DNA from: Protopterus annectens
Taxonomy: Eukaryota > Chordata > Ceratodontiformes > Protopteridae
Direction: 5' to 3'
Length of the DNA: 64,000 nt
NCBI RefSeq assembly: GCF_019279795.1
Contig: NC_056750.1
Span: forward strand, 700,683,721-700,747,720
The position numbers were made by a program, and so were the translations under genes. This document shows, piece by piece, positions 1 through 12,937 of the stretch. The notes under the pieces were generated by a model. The model saw nothing but the letters and a program-made list of their open reading frames with translations. It made no database searches and was not told the origin of the DNA. Numbering within the stretch: position 1 is the stretch's first letter; each line of letters opens with the position of its first letter.

Positions 1-69
1 GAACCCACGGGTAAGAATGTGAGGCGAGATGGACTACATACATCGAACTTTATGGTGAGTACATAACTT
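1..69 (+). repeat. Right terminus of a DIRS element (window-edge fragment)
   Basis: The first 69 bases align with the right ends of DIRS-A (about 19012-19083) and DIRS-D (about 53278-53351). They share the GAACCCA start, the AGGCGAGA block and the closing run TATGGTGAGTACATAACTT. The ORFs of this element lie outside the window. It is more diverged from A and D than those two are from each other, so it is probably an older copy or another subfamily. Confidence 0.75.
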
Positions 70-380
70 CTTATTTTTTTTCAACAAATATCCTGTCTGA
101 GATAGTAGCTGTGGAGCTTGTCCTTGAAATCCTGTCTGCCACATTACCACAAGAGCAAAAGCACTTAGGCTGTTTGTTCACTAAGAAGTTTAAAAGATCA
201 TTAAGGGGTGGTAATGTACTCATAATAGTGAACCTAACTGTACTCCAAATGAAGCTGAATAAAGAATAAACTGAAGAAAGTGGTAGATTCTGTGAGTTTG
301 AGAGATAGAGTGGGCAAATCATGGATGAGATTTAGAAGAACATGCAAAAGGATGGCCTGCACTTATTGTTTCAGGGCATT
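70..380. other. No recognisable gene or repeat
   Basis: AT-rich sequence between the DIRS tip and the 3' end of the first L2-like LINE. Short ORFs on both strands show no family resemblance and I treat them as chance. Confidence 0.5.
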
Positions 381-3175
381 TTATTTATTTTATTTTATTT
401 TACATTTGTTGACCGGGAAAGTCCGACTGGGTATATGCCCATTTTCAGCAGAGGCCCGGGGAGAAAAGCGCCATATATTCAGACATATGAGATTTACATA
501 ATATGAGTACAATCTAGCATATCAGATGAAAAAAGAAACTATAATTATAGTAAAGACACAGTTCAGCAGGAGAAATGACCTATATGTCAGAGTGTAATAT
601 CACAAGGAAGGCTCCATATATTCAGACAAGCAAAATGTCACATAATTTAAGAGTATAATCTAGCATTTCAGAGGGAAAAAACAGCATATTTATAGCAAAG
701 ACACAGTCTGACAGGTAATGACATATGTCAGAGTATAATAACAATATAAGGTGCAAGACATTTGCCTAGTAGTATTAATTTCTCACATAGAGAAAAGAGT
801 AAACATCGTACTGCAATCATCTGCTAGTTAAAGGATATGAAATAGTAATGAAATACTGATAACCTGTTGACAGCTAATAGTAGAGCTGGCAGCTAATTAG
901 TGGTACAGGAGAAAGGGGGGGGGTTTAGTTGGAGTATGGACAAGGACATAGCCAGTGAGATTTTAGGTGTGCTTTAAGAGCATTTTTGAAGAGACTGCTG
1001 GAAGGGAGGGTAGTTATGGCAGCGGGAAGTGAGATCCAAATTTTGGATATGGAGTAGGAGAATAGCGCTTCCCCTGCAGAGTTGTTGGGTTTGGTGACTT
1101 GGAGTAGATTTTTGTTGCAGGAGTGAAGGGGTCTGGAGGATTGGTAGGGTTGGAGAAGTGTATGAAGTGAGGGAATTTTAAGAGGGTGGTTTACAAGTTT
1201 ATGATCAAAGGTAAGTTGGGTTAGGTGTAGGAGTTGAGGGAGCTCAAGCCAGTCTAGGTTTCTAAGGGAGACACTGGTGACTGCGTTGGGAGTCCAATGA
1301 CACAAATTAATTTTATTGTAGCAGGCTTTGAGTTTCTTTAGGTCTGGTTGTTGAAGATTTGTGAGTATGGGTGATGCATAGAGTAGGGTTGAAATTATTT
1401 GGGAAGTTGCGGTAGAGAGTCTGGCTGGTTTGGTTAGGTATTGTTGGTTTCTATACAAGGCACCCAGTTTTTTGTGGACTTTTTTTATTGTGAGTGATAT
1501 GTGAGTGTCAGATTTGAGTTTGTTGTCAATCTGTACTCCGAGTAGCTTAGTGTGGACTGTTGGTGAGATGGAAGTGTTGTCTTTAGCAAGTATGTTGAAA
1601 TGGGGGATGTTCAGGGTAGATTTTGAGGGTTGAAAGATGAGGAGTTTGGTCTTATTTGGGTTGAGGAGGAGTTGAGCATTTAATAGCCAACTTTCAACAG
1701 AAGAGAATGATGCTTGAGTGATCTGTTGTAGTTCTGTTAGAGTTGGAGCTGAGCAGATGAGAGTGGAGTTATCTGCATACTGTATGAAGGAGGCATGTTT
1801 GTTGGCAGTGTGCTGGTCATTGGTAAAAATGGAGAAAAGCAAGGGGCCAAGGATGGAGCCTTGGGGAACCCTGAGAATAACAGGGAGGTGAGGGGATAGA
1901 CTGTTGTGCCAGACAACTGACTGCTGGTGGCCGTGTAGATAGCTGTGGAACCAATTGATGGCAGGTATGGAAAAGAGGTTGGAGAGTGCAGAGAGTAGAA
2001 GATCATGTGATACAATATCAGAAGCCTTCGATAGGTCAATAAATACAACAGAAGAGAAAAGGCCATTGTTTTTATGTTGGAGAATGGTGTTAATGAAGGA
2101 GGGCAGAGCAGTTGTGGTGCTATGGTGTGGTCTGAAACCATGCTGTGTGTAGGAGAGGAGATTATTGTCTAGGAGATAATTGGAGATCTGTGAGTTTATA
2201 CATTTTTCGAGTATCTTGGAGAGAGGCGAGAGGATGGCAATGGGGCGGTAGTTGGAGATGTCTGTTGAGGGGCTGCCTTTGTGTAGGGGTATGATGTGGG
2301 ATATTTTCCATAAGGGTGGCACATAAGACTCAGATATGGAGCGGTTGATTAATATGGAGATGGGATAAGCTAAAACATCAGCTACTATTTTTAGGTATTC
2401 TGTGGGCAGGTTATCAGCTGCTAGTCTTGTGAGTTTAAGTTTTGTTAGTAGTTTTTTTATGTTGGAGGTGGGTACTGTGGAAAGGAAGAAGGGAGGGAGG
2501 GGTGGAGTTGGTTTGGGTGTGGGGGGTGTTGATGTAGGGAAGTGTTTTTTAGTTAGGGATAGAACGGTCTCTGTAAAATGTTTGTTGAAAGAGTCTGCTG
2601 TGCTACAGGTGGAGAGAGGGGTGGTTGGTGGGGGGGGGGGGTGTTTAACTTCCCTGGGCAGAGGATGAAGTTAATTGTGGACCAGAATTGCTTTGGGTTG
2701 TTTTGGGAGGAGTTTAGGGATGTCTGATAGAAAAGGGCTGTGTCTGCTTTTACTTGCTTTTTGACTTTGTTATGTAGTTCAAGGACTAGTTGCCTATCTG
2801 AGGGGTTTTTGGTTGTGGGCCATTGTTCCCATATTTTATCCCTGGATTTCATAAGGTCTTTGGTGTTTTTTTGTAGTCAGAGGGATTTTTTAGTGCGGAT
2901 TTTGGTGCATCTTTGGGGGACATGGGAGTTAAGGATGTTGAGGAAAGTGCTGTTAAAGTAGTGGACTGCTTCATCTAGGTTGAGGTATTTTAGGGGTGAC
3001 CAGTTTATTTTTTGTAGGGAGGTGGTGAAGGAGCTGGAGTTGATTTTAGCTTTGTAGCGAATGTGTCAGAGGACATTGGGTTTGCTGCTATTTATGTGGT
3101 GTTTTAGTAGGAAGGTTGGGGAGTGGTCACTTAGGGAGTCAGGTAAGGAACCTGCCAGGTAAGAGTGCATTTGCA
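381..3175 (-). mobile_element. L2-like non-LTR retrotransposon, copy 1, 5'-truncated
   Basis: This is a minus-strand LINE. Its 3' end at about 381 is a TTTATT repeat followed by a stretch (about 400-470) that is the reverse complement of the 3' end of the copy at 28530-28607, so both belong to one family. Reading leftwards from about 3140 it starts in the last part of the endonuclease (a SDHSP motif), continues through the endonuclease-RT linker (2553-2852) and the RT (925-2322), and ends with a 3' UTR of about 540 bp. The first part of the endonuclease and everything upstream are missing, as is normal for LINE 5' truncation. The L2/jockey-group assignment rests on RT motifs and the A-rich TAAA-type tail; the exact clade is not certain. 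Confidence 0.85.
925..2322 (-). pseudogene. Reverse transcriptase of L2-like LINE copy 1
   Basis: This is a 465-residue open frame covering most of the RT and its C-terminal extension. Visible motifs are the NYRPI block near the start, QHGFRPHHST, a DLSKA segment (motif A), VPQGSILGPLLFSIF (motif B) and the active-site box. The box reads YADN instead of the usual YADD, so the second catalytic aspartate is asparagine. The frame is long for a LINE fossil, but the element lacks its 5' part and the active site is altered. It would normally copy its own mRNA at a nicked chromosomal target. The copy at 26958-28609 shares the YADN change and the copy at 9738-11900 does not. Confidence 0.85.
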
Positions 3176-3239
3176 TAGTGGCTAATTCTTTGCTACCCCC
3201 TAGTGCATTCTGATGGACATTTCACTGTAAAAATGTCCA
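3176..3239. other. Short spacer between two LINE fragments
   Basis: A few dozen bases between the 5' truncation point of the L2-like copy and the 3' end of the CR1-like fragment. Nothing recognisable. Confidence 0.4.
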
Positions 3240-4330
3240 CCTATAGGGTCATAGTTTCATAGGTGTGTAATAGGGTAATGGCCCTGGAGCCTTTACAAGC
3301 CTAGCCCATAGAGGTGCCCTGGCATCATGTCGCTCGACGTTAGTTCCCAGTTCCTCTATCAAGTAGAGCCACTGGAGAGATCCACAGGGTGAACTTTCTA
3401 TTTCCTATCCACTCATCAAGATTTCTCTTGCGGGCCAGTGAGGTGCTGTGCTTGACATGTATGGGAAGTCTATTGCAGAGCATGAGTAGTCTCTAGGTTA
3501 TGAATCTGTTCCTCCAGCATGTTCTGTTGTTTATGGTAATAAGGTTGAGGTCCCTGGAACCTGTGGTGTGGTGGGATTGGGATTTCTTTGAATGTAGCAT
3601 TTCTAACAGAGCTGGGTCAGACATGGCTTTGTAAGTCAAGCAGAGATCGCCTCTTAGTAGACGATATGAGACAGAGAATAGCTGTAGTTTTTTTGTCTGT
3701 CCATGTAGGACATGTGTTTAAGGCCTAGGATCCTCTTCATGAGGTACTTTTGTGGCCTTTCCAGCTGTTGCGTGTGCCTACTGAGGTACATGCCAAATGG
3801 GGTATTATACTCAATGATTGGCCTAACGAGGGAAGAGTAGAGAGTGATGATTACCTCTTTCTTCCTGGATGCTATACCCTTGGTAATGAGATGTGCCACA
3901 TAGAAGGACTTGGTTTTGTGAAGACCACAGTGGCAATGTGGTGGTCCAAGGAGAGGTTGTTTCATCCTGTGTCCCCAGATCTCTAATAACACCCTTAGTG
4001 TTCATTGGGCTCCCATCAGTGTGGTAATTTGTGGGAACTGAGTTTTTCCCAAAGGGGATGACGACACATTTTTAGCATTAGGCTTAAGACTTTGGTTTCG
4101 ACACCAGTCATTGGTCTCAATGAGGCCTTTCCGTAGGATTATCATTCTGTTGTCTTTTAGACCTGAAAAATGTCATTGAGGTGCAGACCCCCCCCTTCAG
4201 TGAGGCAGAGAATACAATAGTTGTGGATGCGCTCTGTCAACATGGCACTTTTCTAGTCAGAAGGGGTCATCCCAATATGCCAGAGAGGCTGAGACTATAA
4301 CAGTAGCTCATTGCAAATATAAATGCCATT
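3240..4330 (-). mobile_element. CR1-like LINE, 3' fragment
   Basis: Minus-strand fragment of the same family as the fuller CR1-like copy at 41781-44811. The translation at 3654-3992 contains the shared blocks KSFYVAHLITKG, RPIIEYN, FGMYL and LERPQKYL, all from the region behind the RT palm. The 3' end near 3240-3260 reads, on the minus strand, as imperfect CCTATGAAACTATGAC units, resembling the 8-bp terminal repeats typical of CR1. Several stops and frameshifts are present. The upstream limit near 4330 is approximate. Confidence 0.75.
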
Positions 4331-4639
4331 GTCATACTTATGAGCAGGTGTGCCACAGGGCCACTGACATAACATCTGCATGGAGGTGTTCAGCTACTGT
4401 TGCCCTAGACCAGAGGGTAACCGGGGGGGGCTTATGCAGAAACACCTCTCACCCCAGTGAGGAATTCCTGGTGAATCTTCTACAAAAGGACAACTCACAG
4501 CAGAGTGGCCCACAATATGTGATTGATGTGGGTGTAACTAGATTGTGTTAAGATCGCCCTTCTTAATTAAAAAAACAAAAACAAAGTGTGCTGGATAGGG
4601 TTAGAAGGAAACAACAACTAGGCTTCACTCCACTGGAAA
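4331..4639. other. Unassigned stretch between two CR1 fragments
   Basis: Low-similarity sequence with a G homopolymer near 4425. It may be eroded CR1 sequence, but I see no diagnostic motif. Confidence 0.35.
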
Positions 4640-6715
4640 AACTTTAGTAAGTCACAATAGCTTTTTAATTCCAGATGTCTAAACAGTAAATTGCCAGATC
4701 TTGAGGCACTCCTGCATTTTGAAAACATCAGTATCTCCATATTTACTGAAACTTGCTTTAAATGTAAAGGGAGCACTTCCTCTGTACCAGGGTTTTGCAC
4801 ATTTTATGCTTTCAGGCTCAGTGGCAGCTGTGTAAAACATGAACTTTTTTACCAACACGACTGTGGAACACTTTATTAAAAATGAATAATGAAAATAAAA
4901 ATAAAAGGAGGATAAGCACCTTCTTGAATAAATTGCTTCTTCAGACTAGGCATAAAAATCACATACAAACCAATTATCTAAAAAGCCCACTGAAGCAAAT
5001 CAACTCAGTGATAGAGATGGTCACATGAACTAAGAACCTGTCTTAAAGATATATTATCATTAAGCCGATAATCCATTTCGTTTCACTCTGCTCAGTTTTA
5101 TTCTTGATGTCACCACCTCTGATATTTAAGTTAATGATCTCTAATATCAAGAATTTAAAAGAATGATTACAGTCCATATTCATCATGTTTGGCAAGAGCA
5201 TTGGTATCTTTAAGCCTCTTGATGTCTCTTAAATATTCATGGATCTGATCCTTAAATGCTCGATTGATTTTGTCAACATAAAACTTATCTCACACTGTGC
5301 AACTTGCAAGATAGACTATATTCATACTTCGGCAGTCCGCATAGAAAGCAAATTCAATATTATAATCTGCTGTAGGTTGTTTAATGTAAGAAGTAGACCA
5401 AATATATTGAGCAGATTAAATAATTTAGTAAATCTAAAACCCATAATATCAAAAGCATTACAACAACAACAAAAATGAACAATGCTATCAGATCCACTAA
5501 AGGAGCCCATGAACTTGGGTTGGCCTCTGAAGCCAAAGATAATTATAAATCTTTCTGCAGCTATGTTGGAAAATAAAATATATATGTCCTGCATTGCTCA
5601 TAACTTATTCATAATGTGGCCTCCTACTCTGACCTAACTTACATTCCTATTGTACTGGCTAAGGCCTTTAACACCATTCACCATGCTGCTACCATACAAA
5701 AGTGAAATGCTTTAAAAACTGACACATTTGTTAAGGCAGACAGTAAACAGGCTGAAAGACAGAACTCATATAGTGTAAGTTGCAGTTGCTTCATCAGGAG
5801 CTATTAAAGTGACCAGCAGTATCCTTCAGAGCTTGGTGCTATGACCTCTCTTTTTTGGTATTTCTCAGATCTCCAAACAGAGCAAGCTGAGACCTTTGGC
5901 TAACAAAGCCTGTAGACAGTTGCAAACTGGGAGTTGTTTTAAAGACACCCAAACCCTCCAGAATTAACTCAGCTTAGTAAACTCTTAGTGTACTAAAGAT
6001 GTGCTCAAACTAAGTGATAGAAGTGTAGTATCATCACTATTGTAGACATCCCTTACTTTCATCACAGACAACATAACTCAGAAAAACGAAAATGTAGTTA
6101 GGGACCTAGGTAATTGGGTTGCTAGCTCCCTCTGTTTTGACATTCCTTTAACAGCAGTTGTCAGGATATTCTTTTATTTAGTGCAGCTAATTGCCAATGG
6201 AATATCATCAAGGTCTAAAGAGGTAATCACTCCATTATACTCAGCATTTTCAGGGCAAATATAGAGTACAGTGCCACTTTCGAATGTATCTCACCAACCA
6301 TATCAAACAATTAGACCCCCAGAGGCTTCTAACCAGGACGCTCACAGGCCTAAAATCCCTGCGTGATCAGTAGAGACTAGAAAATCAATCCCTTTTTTCA
6401 GCGTCTTATAGACTTTTGAGGGGAGATTTCTGTCTCACTGCACCACCGAAACGTGATTGTCCTGAAACTCCTGTTCGTCCGAAAGCCCAATATCTCTACC
6501 CGTCTTAGAAACAGGGATCTAATTCTTTATCAGCAGATAAATAAAACAGTGGCAAGCAGGTTTATAACCCAGCACCTGCCAAACCTCTGGAATAAACTTC
6601 CCCTGCATGATAAGCAGTGTGACTCAGTATCATCCTTTACACGTATACTAGATGAGTGTATGGGTATTGACAGTTACTACTGGTATACACCTCCTGGAGA
6701 AATGAGGTGAGGGTA
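4640..6715 (+). mobile_element. Degenerate CR1-like LINE, plus strand
   Basis: An old, heavily mutated plus-strand copy. At 4691-4860 the frame reads like the start of a CR1 endonuclease (LEALL, then a TET box and a PGF block), collinear with 41933-42060. At 5630-5700 a motif-A-like remnant (AKAFNTIHH) is visible. At 6190-6700 the C-terminal region follows, with a block LPNLWNKLPLHDKQ at 6570-6620. Between these lie stops, indels and probably internal deletions. No functional ORF remains. It sits head-to-head with the minus-strand fragment at 3240-4330. Confidence 0.6.
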
Positions 6716-9485
6716 CTGGCAAGGAGAGAATGGTCATGAGACTCTGTGGCTTTGGGCTATCTGTGAACCTGTAAGAACAAAACAACACACTGGAGCATAT
6801 CCCATGAAAGGGAAGCACTTCTCCATCCTGTGAAAGGAGGCAGTTTCCCATGTTAGAATGAAGGCTGACAGGAGGAAAATCAGTATCACAGTTCTGAGTG
6901 GGAAACACAATCACCAGGTTATGCAAGGGATATACCAAGACAGTGTGTATAGTTTTCCATGCCTGCTACCCCTGCTCCAGTAGGACTGAATGGCTGAGTA
7001 GGGAGGAGGACTTGTCAGACCTTAACTGGTGGGGATGACAGAAAAGACCATGGCTCATTGCACATGCTCTTCTTTGTACTTTGGTCTATATTCTAAGTTT
7101 CCTATGACTGTTGTACACTGTATTACAGGAGTCTGTCTCGTTAACAGTGGACATGTATAATACTAATGATGGACAGTAAAAACTGCAAAAAAGACACAGC
7201 CAAGCTAGAGTCTTCACTGTATTATAACTTAAATCTCCTGTAATGGAGGTCCTTGAAATATATGCAGGTGACCCTTGAGAGGGCATACTAGTACCAAGCA
7301 AATGGCTTCTGAATGTCCATTACCTTTTCCTTTATGGGTTACATTCATGTAAATAAAGCTAAACTCCACTGGCTGTAGACATGTTTTGTTTCAACCAATT
7401 CTGACCTCATCATTGCAGCAAAAGTGGGTTGTTGCACCCCTGACTGCTGACATAGTGGCCCAAATTTAACTAGCAACTGTTGTATGGGAGGATGTCGCGA
7501 TTTCTGTTTCACTTATCCCAGAGGGAGGGTAGTGGCTAGATCTTACTGCTGAAAGTTCAAGCATCCAATGACAGAGACCAAGGGCTAATTTCAAGACTCA
7601 AGAATGACCAGAACATAGCTTTGTAACTCACACCTGATACTTAACCCTGAAAAAAATCTGTAAATACTGAAACCTGCAACTACAGAAGCTGTAATGAAGT
7701 TCCAGATTTGCCCAGGATGATGACATTCCAGCAGCCAGCTTTCACCTCCTCATTGCCAGCTTAGAGAGGGATCTTCAGTAATGTAAACCACACTGGAGAG
7801 AGGGTACTCTGTGTGGCATTACAGCTGTTTAGAAAGAGGGAGAAATGGAGGGAATTGTTGGTCACTTAAGAAAGCTTTTTTGCAGAACATTAAGTGTAAA
7901 AAATGTAAAAAGGCATTTTTCCATGTAGCTGTATGTAGAATGAATTGTGGTATGGCAAGCACAGAAATTTACTATATGGCATACACACACATGCACCATA
8001 CTTTATTGCACTCCACTTGCTGTTGTACTCCATATTGCATCTAATCTTCCTTGTTGACAAATATTAATGTGAAGTGTGAAGAAACTGTTCTCAGATCTCT
8101 TTGTAGTAATATTTTGTTTGTAGAGGTCATGATGTTAAAAGCTCAAATATGTAAGAGCCCATACTGTATATAAATATGACTCTTTCTCCTGTTTATTTAG
8201 ATTCCTCTTCACTTGCTGAGAAGTCACGAAATCCTTTTCAGCAAGATCTCAGTAGCCAAGAATATAACCTCATATTACAGTAGAAATGTAGTAACTTATA
8301 TGTTCCAGGGCTTACTGAGTAGCTGTAATGGTGCTAAAATGTTGGAATTTTTTTTGTGAGAGTGGTTGATTTAGAAAGAGCAGCAAGCTCCCATCTCCTC
8401 AATATATTCTGATTTTAACAATGGACAAAAACATTTTAAATATTTTACTTGCTACTGTAACAATAAATGCATTATTTAATATTTTTCATGTGCAGTACAA
8501 AGTGGGTTATATACATGCCCAGATGTCAACATATGCCTTATTAAACATATTAAAAGCATTAAAAATGATTGAGATTGGAGTGATTTTAAAAGACTGGATT
8601 TCAAGAACATACTGCTGAACTAGAAGAAAACACAACCATTGCTGAACTATGAAAAACTGATAAGCAGAATTTAAATTTATTGGAATAGTTATACTGAATG
8701 ATGAGAGGAGTGCAAAATGCTTTCCCACCCTAAACCAATACTCATTTAGTGATCTGGTATGTAATATTATTGTATCAGTAGCAGTAATGTTTTATTTGAT
8801 GTCAATATTTTTAACATCTGTATGGGCCTGTAAGTAGCAGGTTTAATGTGTTTCTTTTTTTCCCTCAATAATAGGTTTAAAGCAAAATGGAAAAAAAGTT
8901 CAGGCTGATGATGCTCTAATTAAGAACAATGCAACTTTCTGTTTGTTACAGTTTCACTAAAGGTGAGCTAATTCTGCACTTTTGCTTGTTTTGCTTCTAG
9001 TTTTTTAGTCCTTCTTTTAAACAGATTTTAGGAAAATGTTTTCTTGAGTAGATCACATAGTGTCGACGAACATACTTCTAAGAGTGCAGTTAAATATTTT
9101 TGTAACTAATTGAGTTGCAATTTAGTTTAAAATGAGCGGAAAGGTTAGAGGATACTCTAGAAGTGAATAAATTATCAGTGCAGTTTGGAGCAGCACTTGT
9201 ACATCAATGATGTGATTCCTGATGACAATATATTATTAATTAAACATTCAATTGATTTAAAACTTGGATTTGTGGGTAGCAGTAATGATTGCTATATTAA
9301 GACACTACAGCACATTCTGGAGCTGATAAAGGAATAGCCACAAGAAAATGTGCTTTATATAACTTAAACACAAATGACACTATGATACTGTGTAGCTGTA
9401 TAAATATTAGACTATCAATAGGATATCAGCTTGTAAAATGGGAAAAGGTAATGGGAATCCTGTTGAATGATCCAGTGGAAAATGT
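6716..9485. other. No gene recognised (about 2.8 kb)
   Basis: AT-rich intergenic or intronic sequence. ORFs are short and without family motifs. No tRNA-like fold, long inverted repeat or tandem array was noticed. A short AT microsatellite-like stretch (TATTTATTATTTATTTATTT) lies at 9484-9503, just before the SINE. Confidence 0.5.
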
Positions 9486-9489
9486 ATTT

Positions 9490-9735
9490 ATTATTTATTT
9501 ATTTGCAACTGCGGTGGTTGTGCTGTGGTAGCGTTGTCGCCTCGCAGTAAGACGTTGTCTTGTTTGATTCTCAGCTAGAGCATCTTCTGTGTGGAGACAT
9601 GCATGAATGGTAGTACCTTCGTTGAAGGTTGTGCGTCAGGGCCGGCAACTCGGCACGTAAAAATCTACTGCCAATCATTAGTGGACCGGAGTTCCACTGT
9701 GGCGACCCCTAACCGGGAATAGCCTAAAGACACAA
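9490..9735 (+). mobile_element. tRNA-derived SINE
   Basis: The head, 9507-9580, looks like a degenerate tRNA promoter. It has an A-box-like GTGGTAGCG segment near 9525, the run GTTGTCGCCTCGCAGTAAG typical of tRNA-derived SINE heads, and a B-box-like GTTTGATTCTC near 9563-9573. The body ends with GTGGCGACCCCTAA and a GGGAATAGCC block at 9700-9724, a tail shared by several vertebrate SINE and MITE families, then an ACAACAAC tail. It would be transcribed by RNA polymerase III and mobilised by a LINE. It ends where the minus-strand L2-like LINE copy 2 begins its 3' end. Confidence 0.65.
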
Positions 9736-9737
9736 CA

Positions 9738-11900
9738 ACTTACATGCAGTTGTTTATTGGGAAATTCAACTGGACACGTGTCCTTTTTCAGTGGAGGTCC
9801 AGGGAGAAAAGCTCCACCGAACAGTAAATGAGCAACAGAGTACACGAACAACAACTGAATATAAATAATACATGCTTCAGCAAACATTAGATATACAGAC
9901 AATATAAAACATAGTAATGAACAGATATACCAATATTTAGCTAGAGGCTAGGAATAAAGGTAGGATGTATATACAGATAGTTCAAAGCTCAAACGGATAC
10001 TGTTCTAGACTCATAAACCTAAATCTTAAATACAAATATTGCACTAAACCCAAACAGATATAAAGCAGAAGCTCCACACGAAGGTGGAACAAGCTAGAAG
10101 GGCTAATGGGATGGAAGGGGAAGACAGAGGAGTAAGAGAGAAGACTGAGTGATTAGTATATGTGGTAGTGAGAGGAAGCTAGGTGTATGTCAGCTGGATA
10201 TGTATTTGGAGTTGAGATGAAGTGAGGTTGTTAAGCTTGTTATAATAGGTCTGAGAGATTGAGTGAGGAGGGAAGGGGTGGGTAAAGGGTGAGCCAGAGC
10301 CTGCAGAGAAAGGAATGCAATGATCAGATGGTGTGAGGCATGGTGGCTAAGGGAAGTAAAAGGAGGGTTACTAGTCAGGATTGGTGCATAGGCATAACCA
10401 GAGACTTTTTAAGTGAGTTTTTAGTGCAGTCTTGAAGTGATTGTAAGAAGGTAGGGTGGTTATGGGGGGGATTGCTCCATAATCTGGATATGATGCAGGA
10501 GAATAGTGCTTTTTCCACTGAGTTCTTGGGTTTGGTCACTAGAAGTAGATTTTTGCTGCTAGAGTGCAGTGGTCTAGTGGACCAGTAGGGCTGGAGAAGG
10601 TTTTGAAGGGATTGGACTTTAAGATGATAGTTTACTAACTTGTGGGAGAGAGAGAGTTTATTTAGGTGAAGAAGTTGAAGGAGTTCAAGCCAGTCAAGTT
10701 CTCTTAAGTGAGACACATGTGTGGCTGCAATAAGATGCACCAGTGACAAACTTAGCAATTTTATTGTAGCGAGCCTCGAGCTTATTTAGATCTGTTTGTC
10801 TAAGGTAGGTGAGTATAGGAGAGGTGTAGAGTAAAGTGGAGATTAGGTGGGAATTGGCAGCAGAAATTCTGGATGTCTTGGTGAGGAATTGTTTGTTTCT
10901 GTACAATGCACCTAGTTTTTTGTGAACCTTTTTTATGGTAAGAGAAATGTGAGTGTCAAATCGGAGATTACCAGTCTCAACACCAAGTAGTTTCGTGTGT
11001 TCTGTTGGGGAGATGACGGTATTGTCTTTGGCTAGAATATTAAAGTGAGGGATAAGTGGGTTACATTTAGTGGGTTGGAAGGTAAGGAATTTACTCTTGC
11101 TCGGGTTGAGTAATAACTGGGTATTAGATAGCCAGCTTTCTGCAAATGAAAAGGCTTCCTGTGTGATCTTGTGAAGTTCAGGTATAGTTGGGGCTGAGCA
11201 GATGAGGGTGGAGTCATCTGCATACTGTATAAGAGAAACATGTTTCGTGGCTGTGAATAGATCATTGGTGAAGAGTGAGAATAGCAGGGGACCAAGGATG
11301 GAGCCTTAGGGAACACAGAGTGTTACAGGAAGCCGAGGAGATAGGTCATTATGCCAGACAACTGATTGTTGGTGGCCAGTTAGCTGTGAAACCAATCAGT
11401 AGCTGATTGGGAAAAGGATAGGTTAGTGAGAACAGAGATTAGTAATTTGTGTGAGACCACATCAAAAGCCTTGGATAGATCCAGAAATATAGCAGAGCAG
11501 AACAGGCCATTATTTTTATGATGAAGGATAGTGTTAGTGGAAGAGAGAAAGGCAGTAGTAGTGCTGTGGTATCGCCTGAAGTCATGCTGGGTGCTGGAGA
11601 GGAAGTTATTAGCAAAGAGGTAGTCTAAGACTTGAGAATGGATGGATTTCTCAAGTATCTTAGAAAGTGGAGAAAGGATGGCTGTGGGCCGTTAATTAGA
11701 AAATTCAACGGAGGAGCCACCTTTATGGAGGGGAATGATGTTGGATATTTTCCACAGTGTGGGGACATAGCTTTCTGTTAAGGATTAATTAAGATAGAGA
11801 CTGGATAAGCTAGGGCTCCTGCTGCTGTGTTTAGGTATTCAGAGGGGAGATTGTCAGCTGCAAGTTTTGTAGGCGTAAGTTTTAGTGGACGTTTGTATAG
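9738..11900 (-). mobile_element. L2-like LINE, copy 2, 5'-truncated and decayed
   Basis: Same family as the copies at 381-3175 and 26958-28609. The 3' UTR near 9745-9830 matches the block at 400-470. RT remnants run leftwards from about 11880: a DLSKAFD block (about 11465-11490), the region behind motif B (about 11290-11330, where a stop replaces part of the PQGS block), and the active site near 11215-11235, read in the correct frame as IQYADDST. The C-terminal part is seen at 10375-10906. Several frameshifts and stops make it inactive. Unlike the other two copies, it keeps the canonical YADD. Confidence 0.8.
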
Positions 11901-12811
11901 GAATAGAAGATCATACAGAAAATCTGAGAGTGTTTTGAGTAGGCTACTGACTACATTTTCTGGTATACAAAATCTGTGAGTTCTGAATTTATACTGCCTC
12001 TGTCATTAGCTCTTTATTTAAGAGTAATCTTGAAAATGGGGTAGCAGTTTGCCTACCATCTAATAGGTGCATTATAAATAAAATAGAGTGGGTCCATATG
12101 ACAGCCACCCTCTTTTTATGGATTATGCCAAAATCAAGTTGTCCTAGTAGACTAAAATGCTTTGTCTCAATAGTCCAAACTACAGAAAGGTAATAAGTAA
12201 TTATTATACATGCCAAAGGCACTAGTTCATAAAGAACTGATGATGGCAGCAGCTGCAAAGGTGAAAGGAGAGGGAAAAACTTGGAAAGGTAGTAATCACT
12301 AGTGGCAGGAATCTCATTTATTCAAAGATGGGATTAAAGGATATGTGGTTTCTGAAAAGTTTGTTAGTCTTTGTGTAATGCATATGTAACTACTAGATAA
12401 ATATATGATGAATAAAACATTTGAAGTTTAATAACGCATATAAAAAGTTTCAATAGTGGACCATGCTACGTGCATATATAATTTATTAATAAAAGGCAGA
12501 TCAGTTTAAGCTTTTTTATCAATGCAACTCTGATGAAGTCAAATGCTTTGATGAAAGTGTTTAATCTCATCTGTTTGTTATTAATTTATTTATATTTGCT
12601 TGTAGCTTGGACCACACTTGTTTTTTTGGTGGAGTAAAATTGTTTTTAAGATCATATTTAAAGGTGTGAAGTGATGTTTGGGTTTTGCATAATGCAGGCA
12701 AACACTTTTTATGCATAAAAATAAAGCAGTTTCACACACTTTTTGTAAATAAAATAATTTTAAAATTTTTTCTGAATGTGGAAGACTAAATTTGCAGAGC
12801 CATATTTATAG
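11901..12811. other. No gene recognised; AT-rich flank
   Basis: About 0.9 kb of AT-rich sequence between LINE copy 2 and the palindromic MITE. No convincing coding signal or known repeat. Confidence 0.45.
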
Positions 12812-12906
12812 CACTAATATGAATTAGAGGGCAGGAGGTGCTTATGTCACTTTGAGTTCCAGGTTTAATTATGCTGGATTAATGTGGGAAAGTTATTAAA
12901 TATTAG
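12812..12906. repeat. Left half of a palindromic MITE split by DIRS-A
   Basis: This stretch is an imperfect inverted repeat of 19190-19278 on the far side of DIRS-A. The block GGGCAGGAGGTGCTTA on the left pairs with TAAGCACCTCCTGCCC on the right. It aligns in the same order with 34462-34545, where the element is not interrupted. The structure (long terminal inverted repeats, no ORF, about 290 bp when rejoined) is that of a non-autonomous foldback DNA transposon. The superfamily is not identified. Confidence 0.75.
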
Positions 12907-12937
12907 ATGTTAAGTTGTCAATCTCGCCTTCATTCTT

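Noticed and set aside
9507-9580. Functional tRNA gene
   Set aside because: A and B boxes are degenerate, the cloverleaf does not close and a SINE body and tail follow.
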